A stretch of 27,197 nt of DNA from WLWS01 sp047638675. Its GTDB lineage: Bacteria > Pseudomonadota > Gammaproteobacteria > Eutrophobiales > Eutrophobiaceae. The notes beneath the pieces were generated by a model. The model did not search any database, had not been told where the DNA came from, and was given only the letters and a program-made list of their open reading frames with translations. The DNA is taken from positions 1 through 27,197 of the forward strand of contig JBLIML010000032.1 in assembly GCA_047638675.1 (NCBI GenBank). The letters are read 5' to 3'. The translations under genes and the position numbers were made by a program. Positions 1 to 7,380 of this stretch are shown in pieces (the first letter of the stretch is position 1; each line of letters starts with the position of its first letter).

Positions 1-395
1 GCTACAGACCAACAAACAGCTGCTGCCAAACGTGGTGCGTTACTGAATAACTCGATAATACGTTCGGGTACAATCGTGAATACAGTGAGCTCGGTTAAGG
101 TCCTGACCGAATATTCCGCCCGTTTGAATACCGCTGTATAAAGCCCGATAAAATCACCACGCAATAAAAAACTCAGGATTTGCTGGCGACCGTCAGCTAA
201 TAACACATAACCGTAGGCCCATCCATCCTGAATGAGAAAGGTATTAGAATATTCTTCATTAATATGGACTAGTTCAGTATCGGCCGGGATAACTTCGCAT
301 CGATCCTGCAAGGCCATCAACACCGCACGTTCTTCATCAGTAAGCTCCAGTAAAAGGGAGAATTTTTTCAGTAGTGGATTTGATGGATCATTCAA
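1..395 (-). CDS. Crp/Fnr-family transcriptional regulator, N-terminal part (cut by window edge)
   Basis: About 131 codons are open on the minus strand and run off the window. The translation has the cyclic-nucleotide-binding (cNMP/Crp) beta-roll pattern: a helical start with KKFSLLLELTDEER, then VIPADTELVHINEEYSNTFLIQDGWAYGYVLLADGRQQIL, which is written here only as a guide to the order of strands. It continues with FLLRGDFIGLYTAVF, which matches the phosphate-binding-cassette region (normally R-G-D-x-[IF]-G), and VRTLTELTVFTIVPERI. The helix-turn-helix half lies outside the window. There is no in-frame ATG near the N-terminus. I chose TTG at 395 because GGAG sits 8 nt upstream; GTG at 404 is the alternative. 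It probably binds DNA as a dimer in the cytoplasm; ligand and targets cannot be told. It points away from the UbiB-like remnant that follows. Confidence 0.8.
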   Translation of the reverse strand, partial: MNDPSNPLLKKFSLLLELTDEERAVLMALQDRCEVIPADTELVHINEEYSNTFLIQDGWAYGYVLLADGRQQILSFLLRGDFIGLYTAVFKRAEYSVRTLTELTVFTIVPERIIELFSNAPRLAAAVCWSV

Positions 396-746
396 GACAG
401 ACACTCCAATAAAAGAAGCTCGCCAAAGTAAGACTAGCTGTATCCTGTAACAAGCTAAATCCTAACATAGCTTAAGATATTCCAGCTCGAAATTTCTAGC
501 ATTGAGCGTCGACGTCAAATAAAAACAATATCACGCTCAGCCTAACACTATGATTGCTATGGTTTAATAAGTTAGATGGGCTTGACAAGTATGCCGGAAT
601 AACTTCGCCCGCTTGACTAGATTGGTGAGATTGTTAAGACAAGCAAAAGGAGAATAAACCAATACAGGAAAGCAACCGTTATTGATAAGCTTACCTGGCT
701 CATCCTCAATAACCTGCCTCTAAACCGCTTGTTCCAATGCCCCAGG
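396..746. other. Intergenic stretch without a convincing gene
   Basis: This stretch lies downstream of the broken UbiB-like gene (read on the minus strand) and upstream of the Crp/Fnr-type gene. I see no open frame with a start and ribosome site. A Shine-Dalgarno-like AAGGAG near 646 is not followed by a usable start codon, so it may be left over from a lost gene. The promoter of the Crp/Fnr-type gene should be here, but no clear -35/-10 pair stands out. Confidence 0.4.
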
Positions 747-1493
747 CTATTCTCGATTAAAGACTATGCCTATCACTAACAACAGACCAAAAAATGCAGC
801 ACCGAAAAACAAGACCAGTGCCAATACTGGATAGCCGAATAAAGTCCGCCTGGTTTCCATATTCATTAACAAGGCGCCTCGATGATGAGAGCAGGCAGTG
901 CCAGCCAAACAGTCATACGATTAGCCACTTTTCCAAGAGTATGCAACCATCTAGTCTGATCGATTGCATCTACACGGAGCTGAAACTGATTTTGGGCGAG
1001 TTGGTCAATGATACGGTTTATCCGTTTCGGTAACTCTGCGAACAAGTCCTACACTTCCAGCGATGTTGCCAGAATCCTGCCGCTTTTTAAACGTTGCCTG
1101 GTCTGGCGTTTGAGGATATAGAAGATATGTCTCTCGATGAGCGGGACTGGATTAAATTCTGGTGATAGTTCGTCCATAATTAAATCAAGATAGAGAAAAG
1201 TCCTGACAAGCAATACCAGCTCCGGCGCCGGGCTAATATGGTCGCCCATGGCAATGCGTGCCAGTTCCAGGATCACCCGTCCCGCTTTCCAATATACTCC
1301 AACCGGTCGGCGGGTCTGAGCGATCAGGGCTTCCGTTTGCCGCTACCGGATCAGACAGCTCGGTTTTCTCCAGTAGTACATTCTTTTCCAGCTCCGGCGG
1401 TTTACTTAAAATAGTTTTTCCATGTCTTATTAATAACCACAAGATTGTTTGATAGCGTTTCAATTGCTCAGTGCTGAAAATATCATTGTTCAC
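747..1493 (-). pseudogene. Decayed UbiB/AarF (ABC1) atypical kinase gene, copy 1
   Basis: Read on the minus strand, separate frames carry pieces of an ABC1/UbiB-family protein in the right order. An N-terminal piece near 1420-1490 reads STEQLKRYQTILWLLIRHGK. The central kinase domain is missing. A C-terminal piece (1276 to about 1050) reads PELVLLVRTFLYLDLIM then ILKRQTRQRLKSGRI, followed by a TAG. A further frame reads LPKRINRIIDQLAQNQFQLR, then TLGKVANRMTVWLALPALII. After one more shift comes METRRTLFGYPVLALVLFF, a hydrophobic tail ending in FNRE and a stop at 747. The two-helix hydrophobic C-terminus is typical of the family, which acts in ubiquinone biosynthesis or lipid/quinone homeostasis at the inner membrane. 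At least one in-frame stop, several frameshifts and a large internal deletion mean it cannot be functional. A second remnant of the same family lies at 4515-4891. Confidence 0.8.
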
Positions 1494-1917
1494 TGACCAC
1501 TCCGATTGCGGATGACACCATAATGCATCGATCGTGCAAGCATGCCTGGATGTTTTTTAAATCAAACTATCTTAAAGAGAGGATCACCTGAGGAACACCG
1601 CTTATTCCGTCTAACATATGTTAATACGCCACCACGTGGGATTTGTTAGCATGTATTACATCATTTCCGTATCTTTCAAACGTTGTAATTAACCTAGCAG
1701 GATATAGCTATTACATAAACAAAGATAATTTATATTTATGAGGATCCGAGTATTTCCTGTTTTGTGGGCGTATTGGTCTATGATCTTTAACTTTGGTTAT
1801 TGTTATCTAATTTGCCTGAGCGCTATATTGATAACAAGCTTCTCTCTTTGAGAATGTTGGCAGGAAAGATGAAAGCAATTTCTGGTGCGATAAAAGACAA
1901 CACAATGGAATAACATT
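1494..1917. other. AT-rich intergenic region with a perfect 12-bp palindrome
   Basis: No gene is visible. A perfect palindrome, TAACATATGTTA, occupies 1612-1623, and a shorter one, CCACGTGG, occupies 1632-1639, about 300 bp upstream of the gene starting at 1918. Either could be a regulator site. I do not recognise the motifs as a specific consensus. Confidence 0.35.
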
Positions 1918-2364
1918 ATGAGATTTGAAACTGAAAAAAACGAGGTGAATTGTATCCGTGTGCTTGATGAAAAAGACAGTAGCAAAGAAACTCTCGTGGC
2001 GACATTCGATGCACATCTAGATGAAGTCGCTCCCCATATTATGGCCTCCCTCTCCGCAGCGGAACAACAACAATTGATGCATTGGTTAAACGACCGCAAT
2101 GTGCTTCGGGAGAAGTCAATCAAGAAAATAATTTTATGTGCCTTGCCAGGGTTGCTTGATGAAGCGAGTAGCGCCATTGACAAATTACCTGCTATCCCCG
2201 TTGAGCTACACAAGGAGATTTCTTTGGCGATCGGATTGTTCAACGACAGGCTTGTGGCAAATAGAGATGGTATTTCTGAAAATGAATACAATCCAGAACT
2301 TAAACACATGACGTCCTCCGACGTGCTGCCGGAGATACTGGGTATACTCAAAAAAAACCTCTAA
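1918..2364 (+). CDS. Hypothetical protein, possibly truncated by a frameshift at an A8 run
   Basis: An ATG at 1918 is preceded by GGA about 8 nt upstream. The 148-residue product is acidic and soluble-looking, with no signal peptide and no transmembrane segment. It is rich in predicted helix (for example HIMASLSAAEQQQLMHWLND and ELHKEISLAIGLFNDRLV). I do not recognise a family. The frame ends TAA at 2362-2364 immediately after AAA AAA AAC. The -1 frame then stays open for about 52 more codons to a TAA at 2520 and, past that single stop, to a TAG at 2592. This suggests either a gene broken by an indel in the A-run, with the full product around 200 residues or more, or -1 slippage. It lies upstream of nhaA on the same strand. 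Confidence 0.6.
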   Translation: MRFETEKNEVNCIRVLDEKDSSKETLVATFDAHLDEVAPHIMASLSAAEQQQLMHWLNDRNVLREKSIKKIILCALPGLLDEASSAIDKLPAIPVELHKEISLAIGLFNDRLVANRDGISENEYNPELKHMTSSDVLPEILGILKKNL

Positions 2365-2594
2365 CAGGCCTGTTGGAGTGCCAGGGAAATTATATATCAC
2401 TGACTGTGTTTCCTGCCGATATCCAATATCCAGACGAGAACCCCACTATGCCTTTTTTACATCCCGACCTTGTAAGAACCGATGATGGCCAAATTTATCA
2501 AGAGAACCGGTTTTATTATTAAATAGAGAAATCCACCCTGGTCAGTGATACGGTCGAGTTTAATGCTGACTTCATGAAAACCGAAAAATATTAG
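2350..2594 (+). pseudogene. Minus-one-frame continuation of the upstream gene, interrupted by one stop
   Basis: From the A8 run (2350-2357) the frame that is -1 relative to the upstream gene reads protein-like sequence: LTGLLECQGNYISLTVFPAD, then NPTMPFLHPDLVRTDDGQIY, then FYY and a TAA at 2520-2522. After that single stop it resumes as IEKSTLVSDTVEFNADFMKT and ends at a TAG at 2592-2594. The amino-acid composition looks like a real protein rather than noise, and the frame has no start or ribosome site of its own. I infer that it is the former C-terminal half of the 1918 gene. I do not recognise the family. Confidence 0.45.
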
Positions 2595-2624
2595 GAATTG
2601 TTGAACAACCTGACAGCATACTCA

Positions 2625-4004
2625 ATGAATGATAACTCAAAAAATGTGTTGCAACGTGGCTTTGAAAATATACACGATCCTTTTTCAAGCTTTATCCGCG
2701 CGCAGACAACAACCAGTTGGTTTCTTCTGCTGGCTACGATCGTAGCTCTGTGGTGGGCTAACTCAGATTATTATTCTACCTACCAGAATCTGACACATAC
2801 ATCGATTGGATTTTTTCTGGGTGATTTTAAACTGGAAGCTTCTCTCAAACACATCGTCAATGATGTGTTAATGGTCATATTTTTCTTCCTTCTTGGGCTG
2901 GAGATAAAACGAGAAGTATGCGCCGGAGATCTCGCTCGGCCAGAACATCGACGCATGCTAATTCTTTGCGCCATAGGCGGAATGGTTTGTCCAGCGGCAA
3001 TCTATTCATTGTTCAACTGGTCACATGATTCACAGATTGGATGGGGCATACCAATGGCAACCGATACCGCGTTTGCCCTGGGCGTACTCACTATCGTAAG
3101 AAAACACATCCCTGGCAGTCTATTGGCTTTTCTCGTAGGCCTCGCTATCGTGGACGATGTAGGCGCTATATTGGTCATTGCAATATTTTATACTCAGGAT
3201 TTATCCATATTGCATCTATTAAGCGCATTTGCTCTTATTGCATTTTTGGCATTAGGCAATTACGCAGGTGTGCGCCAACCATATTTCTATATTATCGTCG
3301 GAATAGCAATCTGGTGGATGATGCTCAAGTCCGGCGTTCACCCTACGTTTGCCGGTGTCGCAATTGCTTTGACTGTACCGGCACGTCCAACGTTATCGTC
3401 GGAAAAACTACTCAATAGAGCAAAGACAATAGTCAACTCAATGCAGAAAAAGTCAAAACCTGTCGATGTTCTCGGCAGTCGTACGGATCATGAACAGGTG
3501 CTAGAGATGCGTAATTTTGCAGAGCGTGCCAGCACACCACTGCGTCGCTGGGAAGATGCGTTGGAATTACCCGTCGCTCTATTTATCTTACCCTTGTTTG
3601 TGCTGACTAATGCCGGCGTACCCATCAGCTTGAACTCGTTTGTTGAAAGCCTTCAACATCCAACCGGATTAGGCATCATTACTGGACTTGTCCTCGGAAA
3701 ATTTGTCGGCATCTCCGGTGCGTGCTGGCTGGGTCTGCGCTACAAAATTGGCTGTTTACCCGAGGGTGTTAATCTTCAACATGTCATTGGCGTCTCACTC
3801 ATAGCCGGGATAGGGTTTACTATGTCTACATTTATCGCCACGTTGGGCTTTGATTCCCAACCAGTACATCTCCAAAGTGCAAAATCATCGATTCTGGTGG
3901 CATCATTAATTTCTGCAATCCTCGGCGTGTTGTATATTCGATTTGTTGCTACAAAGAAACATAATACGTCAACTAATTCGACGTCAAAAAGCGGCGCTTA
4001 TTAG
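2625..4004 (+). CDS. nhaA: Na+/H+ antiporter NhaA
   Basis: Inner-membrane antiporter that exports Na+ in exchange for H+, serving sodium tolerance and pH homeostasis. The 459-residue product carries the family landmarks. These are the first helix ending ALWWANS, VNDVLMVIFFFLLGLEIKRE with the conserved Glu-Lys pair, GWGIPMATDTAFALGVL (the conserved Asp of the TDxAFALG motif), and GLAIVDDVGAILVIA with the paired transport aspartates. The C-terminal helix GVSLIAGIGFTMSTFIATLG is also present. A longer soluble loop around SMQKKSKPVDVLGSRTDHEQ precedes the last helices. I chose ATG 2625, which leaves about 30 residues before helix 1. TTG codons at 2598 and 2601 lie right against an AGGA and would add nine or eight residues. 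The last 183 bp, from ATG at 3822 to the stop, recur at 17298-17480. The gene is intact and sits between two UbiB-like remnants. Confidence 0.93.
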   Translation: MNDNSKNVLQRGFENIHDPFSSFIRAQTTTSWFLLLATIVALWWANSDYYSTYQNLTHTSIGFFLGDFKLEASLKHIVNDVLMVIFFFLLGLEIKREVCAGDLARPEHRRMLILCAIGGMVCPAAIYSLFNWSHDSQIGWGIPMATDTAFALGVLTIVRKHIPGSLLAFLVGLAIVDDVGAILVIAIFYTQDLSILHLLSAFALIAFLALGNYAGVRQPYFYIIVGIAIWWMMLKSGVHPTFAGVAIALTVPARPTLSSEKLLNRAKTIVNSMQKKSKPVDVLGSRTDHEQVLEMRNFAERASTPLRRWEDALELPVALFILPLFVLTNAGVPISLNSFVESLQHPTGLGIITGLVLGKFVGISGACWLGLRYKIGCLPEGVNLQHVIGVSLIAGIGFTMSTFIATLGFDSQPVHLQSAKSSILVASLISAILGVLYIRFVATKKHNTSTNSTSKSGAY

Positions 4005-4167
4005 TTCAAAAGTTATTTTGATACCTGCATCACAATGAAACAGATTTTCAAAGTTTAAGTAGAGTTTCCAAAGTAAACGTAAGAATAACTCACTTACATA
4101 GGGTGGAAACACATAAGGAAATTACGATTAAAATTTTAGTGCTACTGGTTATCTTAGTAGACTAATT

Positions 4168-4515
4168 TGGCTTGCCCCAGGTTCTGCGTACACCCGATTA
4201 AGTTAATGTAGCTTGTTCTTCATAGTCCATCGGACTCACATACCTCAAGGTAGAGTGCCGACGCCTCAGATTATAAAACCGTTCGATGTAATCAAACACA
4301 TCCGTTCTAGCTTCATTCCGATTTTGGCAGGTACTCTGATAAACGCGTTCCGTTTTCAGGCTCGAGAAGAAACTTTCCATTACCGCATTGTCCAAACAGT
4401 CACCACGGCGACTTAGACTGCACTCGATATTATGAATCTTTCTCAATCTCTGGCACAGATCACTTGTATATTGACTGTCCTGATCTGAGTGATGTAATAG
4501 TTCGACGCTCGGTCC
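4168..4515 (-). mobile_element. Truncated IS3-family insertion sequence (3' end only)
   Basis: The element keeps the end of orfB on the minus strand and a terminal-repeat-like end, TGGCTTGCCCCAGG, starting at 4168, about 30 bp past the transposase stop. The left half (orfA, most of orfB and the other end) is missing. The remaining edge lies within a few bases of the UbiB-like remnant that starts near 4515, so the truncation and that remnant share a junction. It cannot move by itself. Confidence 0.7.
4198..4506 (-). pseudogene. IS3-family transposase OrfB, C-terminal fragment
   Basis: The open frame from about 4506 down to the stop at 4198 gives the end of the DDE (rve) integrase core: LLHHSDQDSQYTSDLC with the second catalytic Asp, then LSRRGDCLDNAVMESFFSSL with the catalytic Glu, then TRTDVFDYIERFYN-like sequence and the typical C-terminus RRRHSTLRYVSPMDYE. 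The family transposase is near 280 residues; only about 100 remain, and the first catalytic Asp is lost. It would excise and insert IS3 copies if whole; here it is non-functional. Confidence 0.85.
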
Positions 4516-4891
4516 ACGACCTACAACTCAAGCGCCATGCCAGGCAGCGGCTGGAGAATGGAAGAGTGTTTGCTTCAGGTCTTGAAGCACAGGATTACCT
4601 GCAGAAATGCCCAATGACTCAATCGAATATTTGATTAGCTTGCGCAAAACAAGTTTAGTGTGAAAGTAGAGGCTATTGATGAAACCCGCTTTCAGCAAAG
4701 AATGGAGATAATGGCAATTCGAATTACCGTTGCCATAGCGCTGTCTTCGCCTAATATCGGGGGACCCTGTTAATAAACATAGATACCAGGCTGACGCTGT
4801 CTAGTAGCCAGTGTTTGCCATTGTATTGATCCCTGGCGCTGCATTTCCTGGCCTCATATTGGTGATAGGTATTTTGTACAACCGTGAGTGA
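4515..4891 (+). pseudogene. Decayed UbiB/AarF (ABC1) kinase 3' end, copy 2
   Basis: On the plus strand, shifting frames reproduce the same C-terminal region as the remnant at 747-1493. They read DLQLKRHARQRLENGRVFAS (compare ILKRQTRQRLKSGRILATSL), then VKVEAIDETRFQQRMEIMAI followed by RITVAIAL (compare the LRVDAIDQTR region). INIDTRLTL is followed in another frame by PVFAIVLIPGAAFPGLILVI and then GILYNRE with a stop (compare PVLALVLFFGAAFFGLLLVI). Several frameshifts and stops show it is dead. The sequence differs a lot from copy 1, so they derive from distinct family members or diverged long ago. Its 5' edge meets the truncated IS3 element. Confidence 0.75.
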
Positions 4892-4898
4892 ATACGAG

Positions 4899-4913
4899 GT
4901 CTGATTTTAGACC
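4899..4913 (-). terminator. Weak hairpin after the MarR-like gene
   Basis: GGTCT and AGACC arms surround a 5-nt loop just past the minus-strand stop at 4924. No U-tract follows, so a terminator role is only possible. Confidence 0.25.
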
Positions 4914-4923
4914 CTGGCGTGAA

Positions 4924-5283
4924 TCATTCAAGTGTATTCAGCCACCTGCTAAGAAACATTTTTCCTGCCTTCGTTAAATATACTCGTTTCTTGCGCAAAT
5001 TTAATGGGTCGTTACGCAGTTCAAGCAAACCAGGACCCTGCATTTTTCGGGAAGTCATATTACTCAAATCAGCGAGATTCCTGGAAAGGGCAGTCACAGA
5101 TGTATGCTCGAGTTTTTGCAGCAGTTCATTCTGACTCAAACCTTCATGCAAGCAAACATTGATCAGGATAACAACTCTCTGTGCCGTAATATCATGATCA
5201 ATTTCGGTTCTTGCAAAGCCAAGAAACTCAATAATTTTTGCCAGTTTTCTCACATCCCGCGAAGACAGTGTTAAGTCATTCAT
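4924..5283 (-). CDS. MarR-like winged-helix transcriptional regulator
   Basis: A small DNA-binding protein of 119 residues from ATG 5283. A TTG at 5319 would add 12 residues but would reach into the operator-like palindrome. The core reads QRVVILINVCLHEGLSQNEL, then LLQKLEHTSVTALSRNLADL, a helix-turn-helix followed by the wing, NDPLNLRKKRVYLTKAGKMF, which has the DxxxxRxKxVxLTxxG pattern typical of MarR proteins. The basic residues of the wing are present. It is transcribed away from a small unknown gene at 5365 with about 80 bp between the starts, and a 19-bp palindrome lies there. I infer autoregulation plus control of the divergent gene. The ligand is unknown. Confidence 0.75.
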   Translation of the reverse strand: MNDLTLSSRDVRKLAKIIEFLGFARTEIDHDITAQRVVILINVCLHEGLSQNELLQKLEHTSVTALSRNLADLSNMTSRKMQGPGLLELRNDPLNLRKKRVYLTKAGKMFLSRWLNTLE

Positions 5284-5307
5284 ATCATTATCTATATCAA
5301 TATATTT

Positions 5308-5326
5308 GCAATATCGCAACTATTGC
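5308..5326. promoter_or_regulatory. Palindromic operator candidate between the MarR-like gene and the small divergent gene
   Basis: GCAATA at 5308-5313 and TATTGC at 5321-5326 form a perfect 6-bp inverted repeat with a 7-bp centre, set in a very AT-rich divergent promoter region that also repeats ATATCAATA. Its spacing and place suit a dimeric winged-helix repressor. Binding by the adjacent regulator is inference. Confidence 0.5.
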
Positions 5327-5364
5327 TATATCATATATCAATAATTTAACAAATACGAGGGTTT

Positions 5365-5583
5365 ATGTCACAAGCAATAAAAAAACCAACGATACATCTG
5401 AATCCGAATATTCAGTGGCGAGAAAAAGACCGGAACGTCATTAAAATTATGTTTTCCAGCAAGTTAGATGACAAGCTCGCTAAGCTCAATACAAACAACA
5501 AAACCGACACTGACAATATATCCAGTATCCATGACCTCACAATTAGCCAGTATCCGGAATTATTTCCGGACATGGTTAACTAG
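5365..5583 (+). CDS. Small hypothetical protein (72 aa)
   Basis: ATG 5365 is preceded by GAGGG about 4 nt upstream. The product is hydrophilic and lysine-, asparagine- and aspartate-rich, with no signal peptide or transmembrane helix. The motif HLNPNIQWREKDRNVIKIMF is the most structured part and the end is ISQYPELFPDMVN. I do not recognise a family. It shares a divergent promoter region with a MarR-like regulator and is AT-richer than dps downstream, which fits an acquired pair, although this is inference. Confidence 0.55.
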   Translation: MSQAIKKPTIHLNPNIQWREKDRNVIKIMFSSKLDDKLAKLNTNNKTDTDNISSIHDLTISQYPELFPDMVN

Positions 5584-5604
5584 TCAAAAAAAATCTTATC
5601 TTCA

Positions 5605-5622
5605 ACCTGCTAGTAAGCAGGT
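5605..5622 (+). terminator. Hairpin downstream of the small hypothetical gene
   Basis: ACCTGC and GCAGGT form a perfect 6-bp stem with a 6-nt loop, 22 bp after the stop at 5583. There is no strong T-run after it, so it may be a weak terminator or a 3' stabilising hairpin. Confidence 0.35.
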
Positions 5623-5781
5623 AACAGTAGATTACCCCGAATGCGCTTGCCGACATTCGTTGACATCCAGACGGTTTTGTCGGAATTGATACAACATCAT
5701 TTCACTTCAAGTACCCGCAGTTAGCAGGAAAGATAGCAGCAACGCATAGAAGTACACACATATTTCACAAGGAGATAAATT

Positions 5782-6288
5782 ATGACACAGACAGTCTTAA
5801 AAAATCAGACAAGCGATTTGAAACCCAGGCTTGACCTGATCAAATCCGACAGGAAATTATTAGCCGATGCATTGGCTACTGAACTTGCAGATACCTACCG
5901 CTTATTAATCAATACGCAGGGTATTCATTGGAACGCACAAGGTCCGTTGTTTTACAGCATTCACAGTTTGACAGAAAAGCAGTACCAGGGTCTTTTTGTT
6001 GCTATTGATGACATTGCGGAACGTATTCGGGCGCTTGGATTTCCGGCACCACAATCGTTGACACAGTTCGAGCAGTTGGCATCAGTCAGTGATCTCGTTG
6101 TGAATGGTGAACTGCGAGAGCAGATTCTCCAGTTAGTCAACATTAATGAAACGATCGCCAACCATATGCGCGATACGGTTAAATTTGCTGGCAGCCTTGG
6201 TGATTACAGGACCGCAGACCTGCTGACCCAGCGTATTGGAGAACATGAGCAGAATGTCTGGATGTTGAGAGCAACTGTCGCGTCGTGA
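5782..6288 (+). CDS. dps: Dps-family DNA-protecting ferritin-like protein
   Basis: A 168-residue member of the Dps family, dodecameric cytoplasmic proteins that oxidise and store iron using peroxide and shield DNA. The start is fixed by AAGGAG just ahead of ATG 5782. The ferroxidase signature is complete: H49 in GIHWNAQGPLFYSIH, H61, E65 (Asp in E. coli), D76 and E80 in AIDDIAERIRALG. The rest is the usual four-helix bundle, ending in a helix with EHEQNVWMLRA. The N-terminal tail has several lysines (KNQTSDLKPRLDLIKSDRK), which in some Dps proteins contacts DNA. A hairpin follows the stop, so the gene is probably a single transcription unit. With katG in the same window it fits a peroxide-defence role. 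Confidence 0.93.
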   Translation: MTQTVLKNQTSDLKPRLDLIKSDRKLLADALATELADTYRLLINTQGIHWNAQGPLFYSIHSLTEKQYQGLFVAIDDIAERIRALGFPAPQSLTQFEQLASVSDLVVNGELREQILQLVNINETIANHMRDTVKFAGSLGDYRTADLLTQRIGEHEQNVWMLRATVAS

Positions 6289-6299
6289 TCACACTCATT

Positions 6300-6325
6300 G
6301 GGGTATGACGAAACTGTCATGCCCC
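6300..6325 (+). terminator. Hairpin terminator candidate after dps
   Basis: GGGGTATGAC and GTCATGCCCC pair over 10 positions with a single G-U, around a 6-nt loop, 12 bp past the dps stop. The following ACCTTTCC is only weakly T-rich. The hairpin also argues against a TTG start at 6298 for the next gene. Confidence 0.6.
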
Positions 6326-6354
6326 ACCTTTCCCATCCAGGACAGAGAGACAAA

Positions 6355-7380
6355 ATGCAAAACACTAGTGGTAAAGACACAGCAAAATTTGCCATCAATC
6401 AATTGATAAGATCCGATATACAGACTCAAAAACTGGATGCCGGTCTCGAATTGCAGCGCATTGCGTTAGATGTCATTAATCGCCCCAAAATGAGACAGCG
6501 ATTTGCACAGGCAGCACTGCTGGCACTCGCGAATGAGTTTATAAAATTCAGTAATGGAAGAAGCAGGCAAATAAGGGTACTCAAACAGAATCTTGAAGTG
6601 ATGGGCTTACTTGGCAGGGATGCTTTGCCCCAGTTGAATGTTCTTATTCGAACATGGATAAAACTTATAGAGAAGAATTCAAGTTCAAAACAGGCTTTAC
6701 AACAAGATATTGAACATGCGTTTGAAAGGATTTACGACGATTCTTTTTCGTATATACAAAATATTATTCACAAGCCGAATTTGAATGTCCAGAAAAGAAC
6801 CGATGCAATCAAACACCTGGGTGCTTTCCTGCACTTTTGGGCAGTGCTGAATTACAACGACAAGATCTGTAAAAAAATTGTAGCTGAATTAATCTTCGTT
6901 ACAGAGAATGATCCCTCATCTCTTGTCATAGCGGAGTCGATCAATGCTCTTGCATATCTTGAGGAGTCAGTCATTCTCGCTGATGACAGGCAGAGGTTTA
7001 AGCTTGTGCTTTGTTTGATCAGGAAATTGAATGACAAACGTCACGCGCAATATCGTGGTCGCCGTGCACTCCTGCGCAATACGATAAACAGACAACTGAG
7101 AAAATTTCAATATGGTATGCACAATAACCTGGATCGCCTTCTACGATTCTATATCAAAGAAACTGAGCTTTTTGCCACGGCTGAGAACAGGATAGACTTT
7201 TTTAAGTATTTTAATGGTGTGATACGCTCTGTGATTAAATCGCCCGGCGGACACAGGTTAAAGAGAAAATACGTGGCAAGCGTTACAAACCGGTTGGAGA
7301 GAATGAAACATCAGGAAAGTGAAAAAAAAGTTCGCCTGCAATTGAGCAGGGCGAGGTCAAACCTGTTGAAGTTGTTATAA
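6355..7380 (+). CDS. Hypothetical basic, all-helical protein (about 341 aa)
   Basis: I chose ATG 6355, with GAGAG a few bases upstream. Upstream starts (TTG 6298, ATG 6319) fall in the hairpin after dps. The product has no signal peptide and no transmembrane segments. It looks entirely alpha-helical, with repeated helical pairs such as RFAQAALLALANEFIKFSNG, QLNVLIRTWIKLIEKN and VIAESINALAYLEESVI, suggesting an alpha-solenoid (HEAT/ARM-like) fold. The C-terminal third is strongly basic (GHRLKRKYVASVTNRLERMK). I do not recognise a family and assign no function. It follows dps by 66 bp on the same strand, with the hairpin between. Nucleic-acid or protein scaffolding would suit the charge, but that is a guess. 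Confidence 0.65.
   Translation: MQNTSGKDTAKFAINQLIRSDIQTQKLDAGLELQRIALDVINRPKMRQRFAQAALLALANEFIKFSNGRSRQIRVLKQNLEVMGLLGRDALPQLNVLIRTWIKLIEKNSSSKQALQQDIEHAFERIYDDSFSYIQNIIHKPNLNVQKRTDAIKHLGAFLHFWAVLNYNDKICKKIVAELIFVTENDPSSLVIAESINALAYLEESVILADDRQRFKLVLCLIRKLNDKRHAQYRGRRALLRNTINRQLRKFQYGMHNNLDRLLRFYIKETELFATAENRIDFFKYFNGVIRSVIKSPGGHRLKRKYVASVTNRLERMKHQESEKKVRLQLSRARSNLLKLL

Noticed and set aside
1803..2351. Long minus-strand frame opposite the 1918 gene
   Set aside because: Serine- and cysteine-rich composition typical of an antisense shadow, with no ribosome site; the plus-strand frame has a better start and protein-like composition.
6298..6354. Upstream TTG/ATG starts for the helical protein after dps
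   Set aside because: They fall inside or beside the 10-bp-stem hairpin after dps and add a low-complexity extension; ATG 6355 is better placed.
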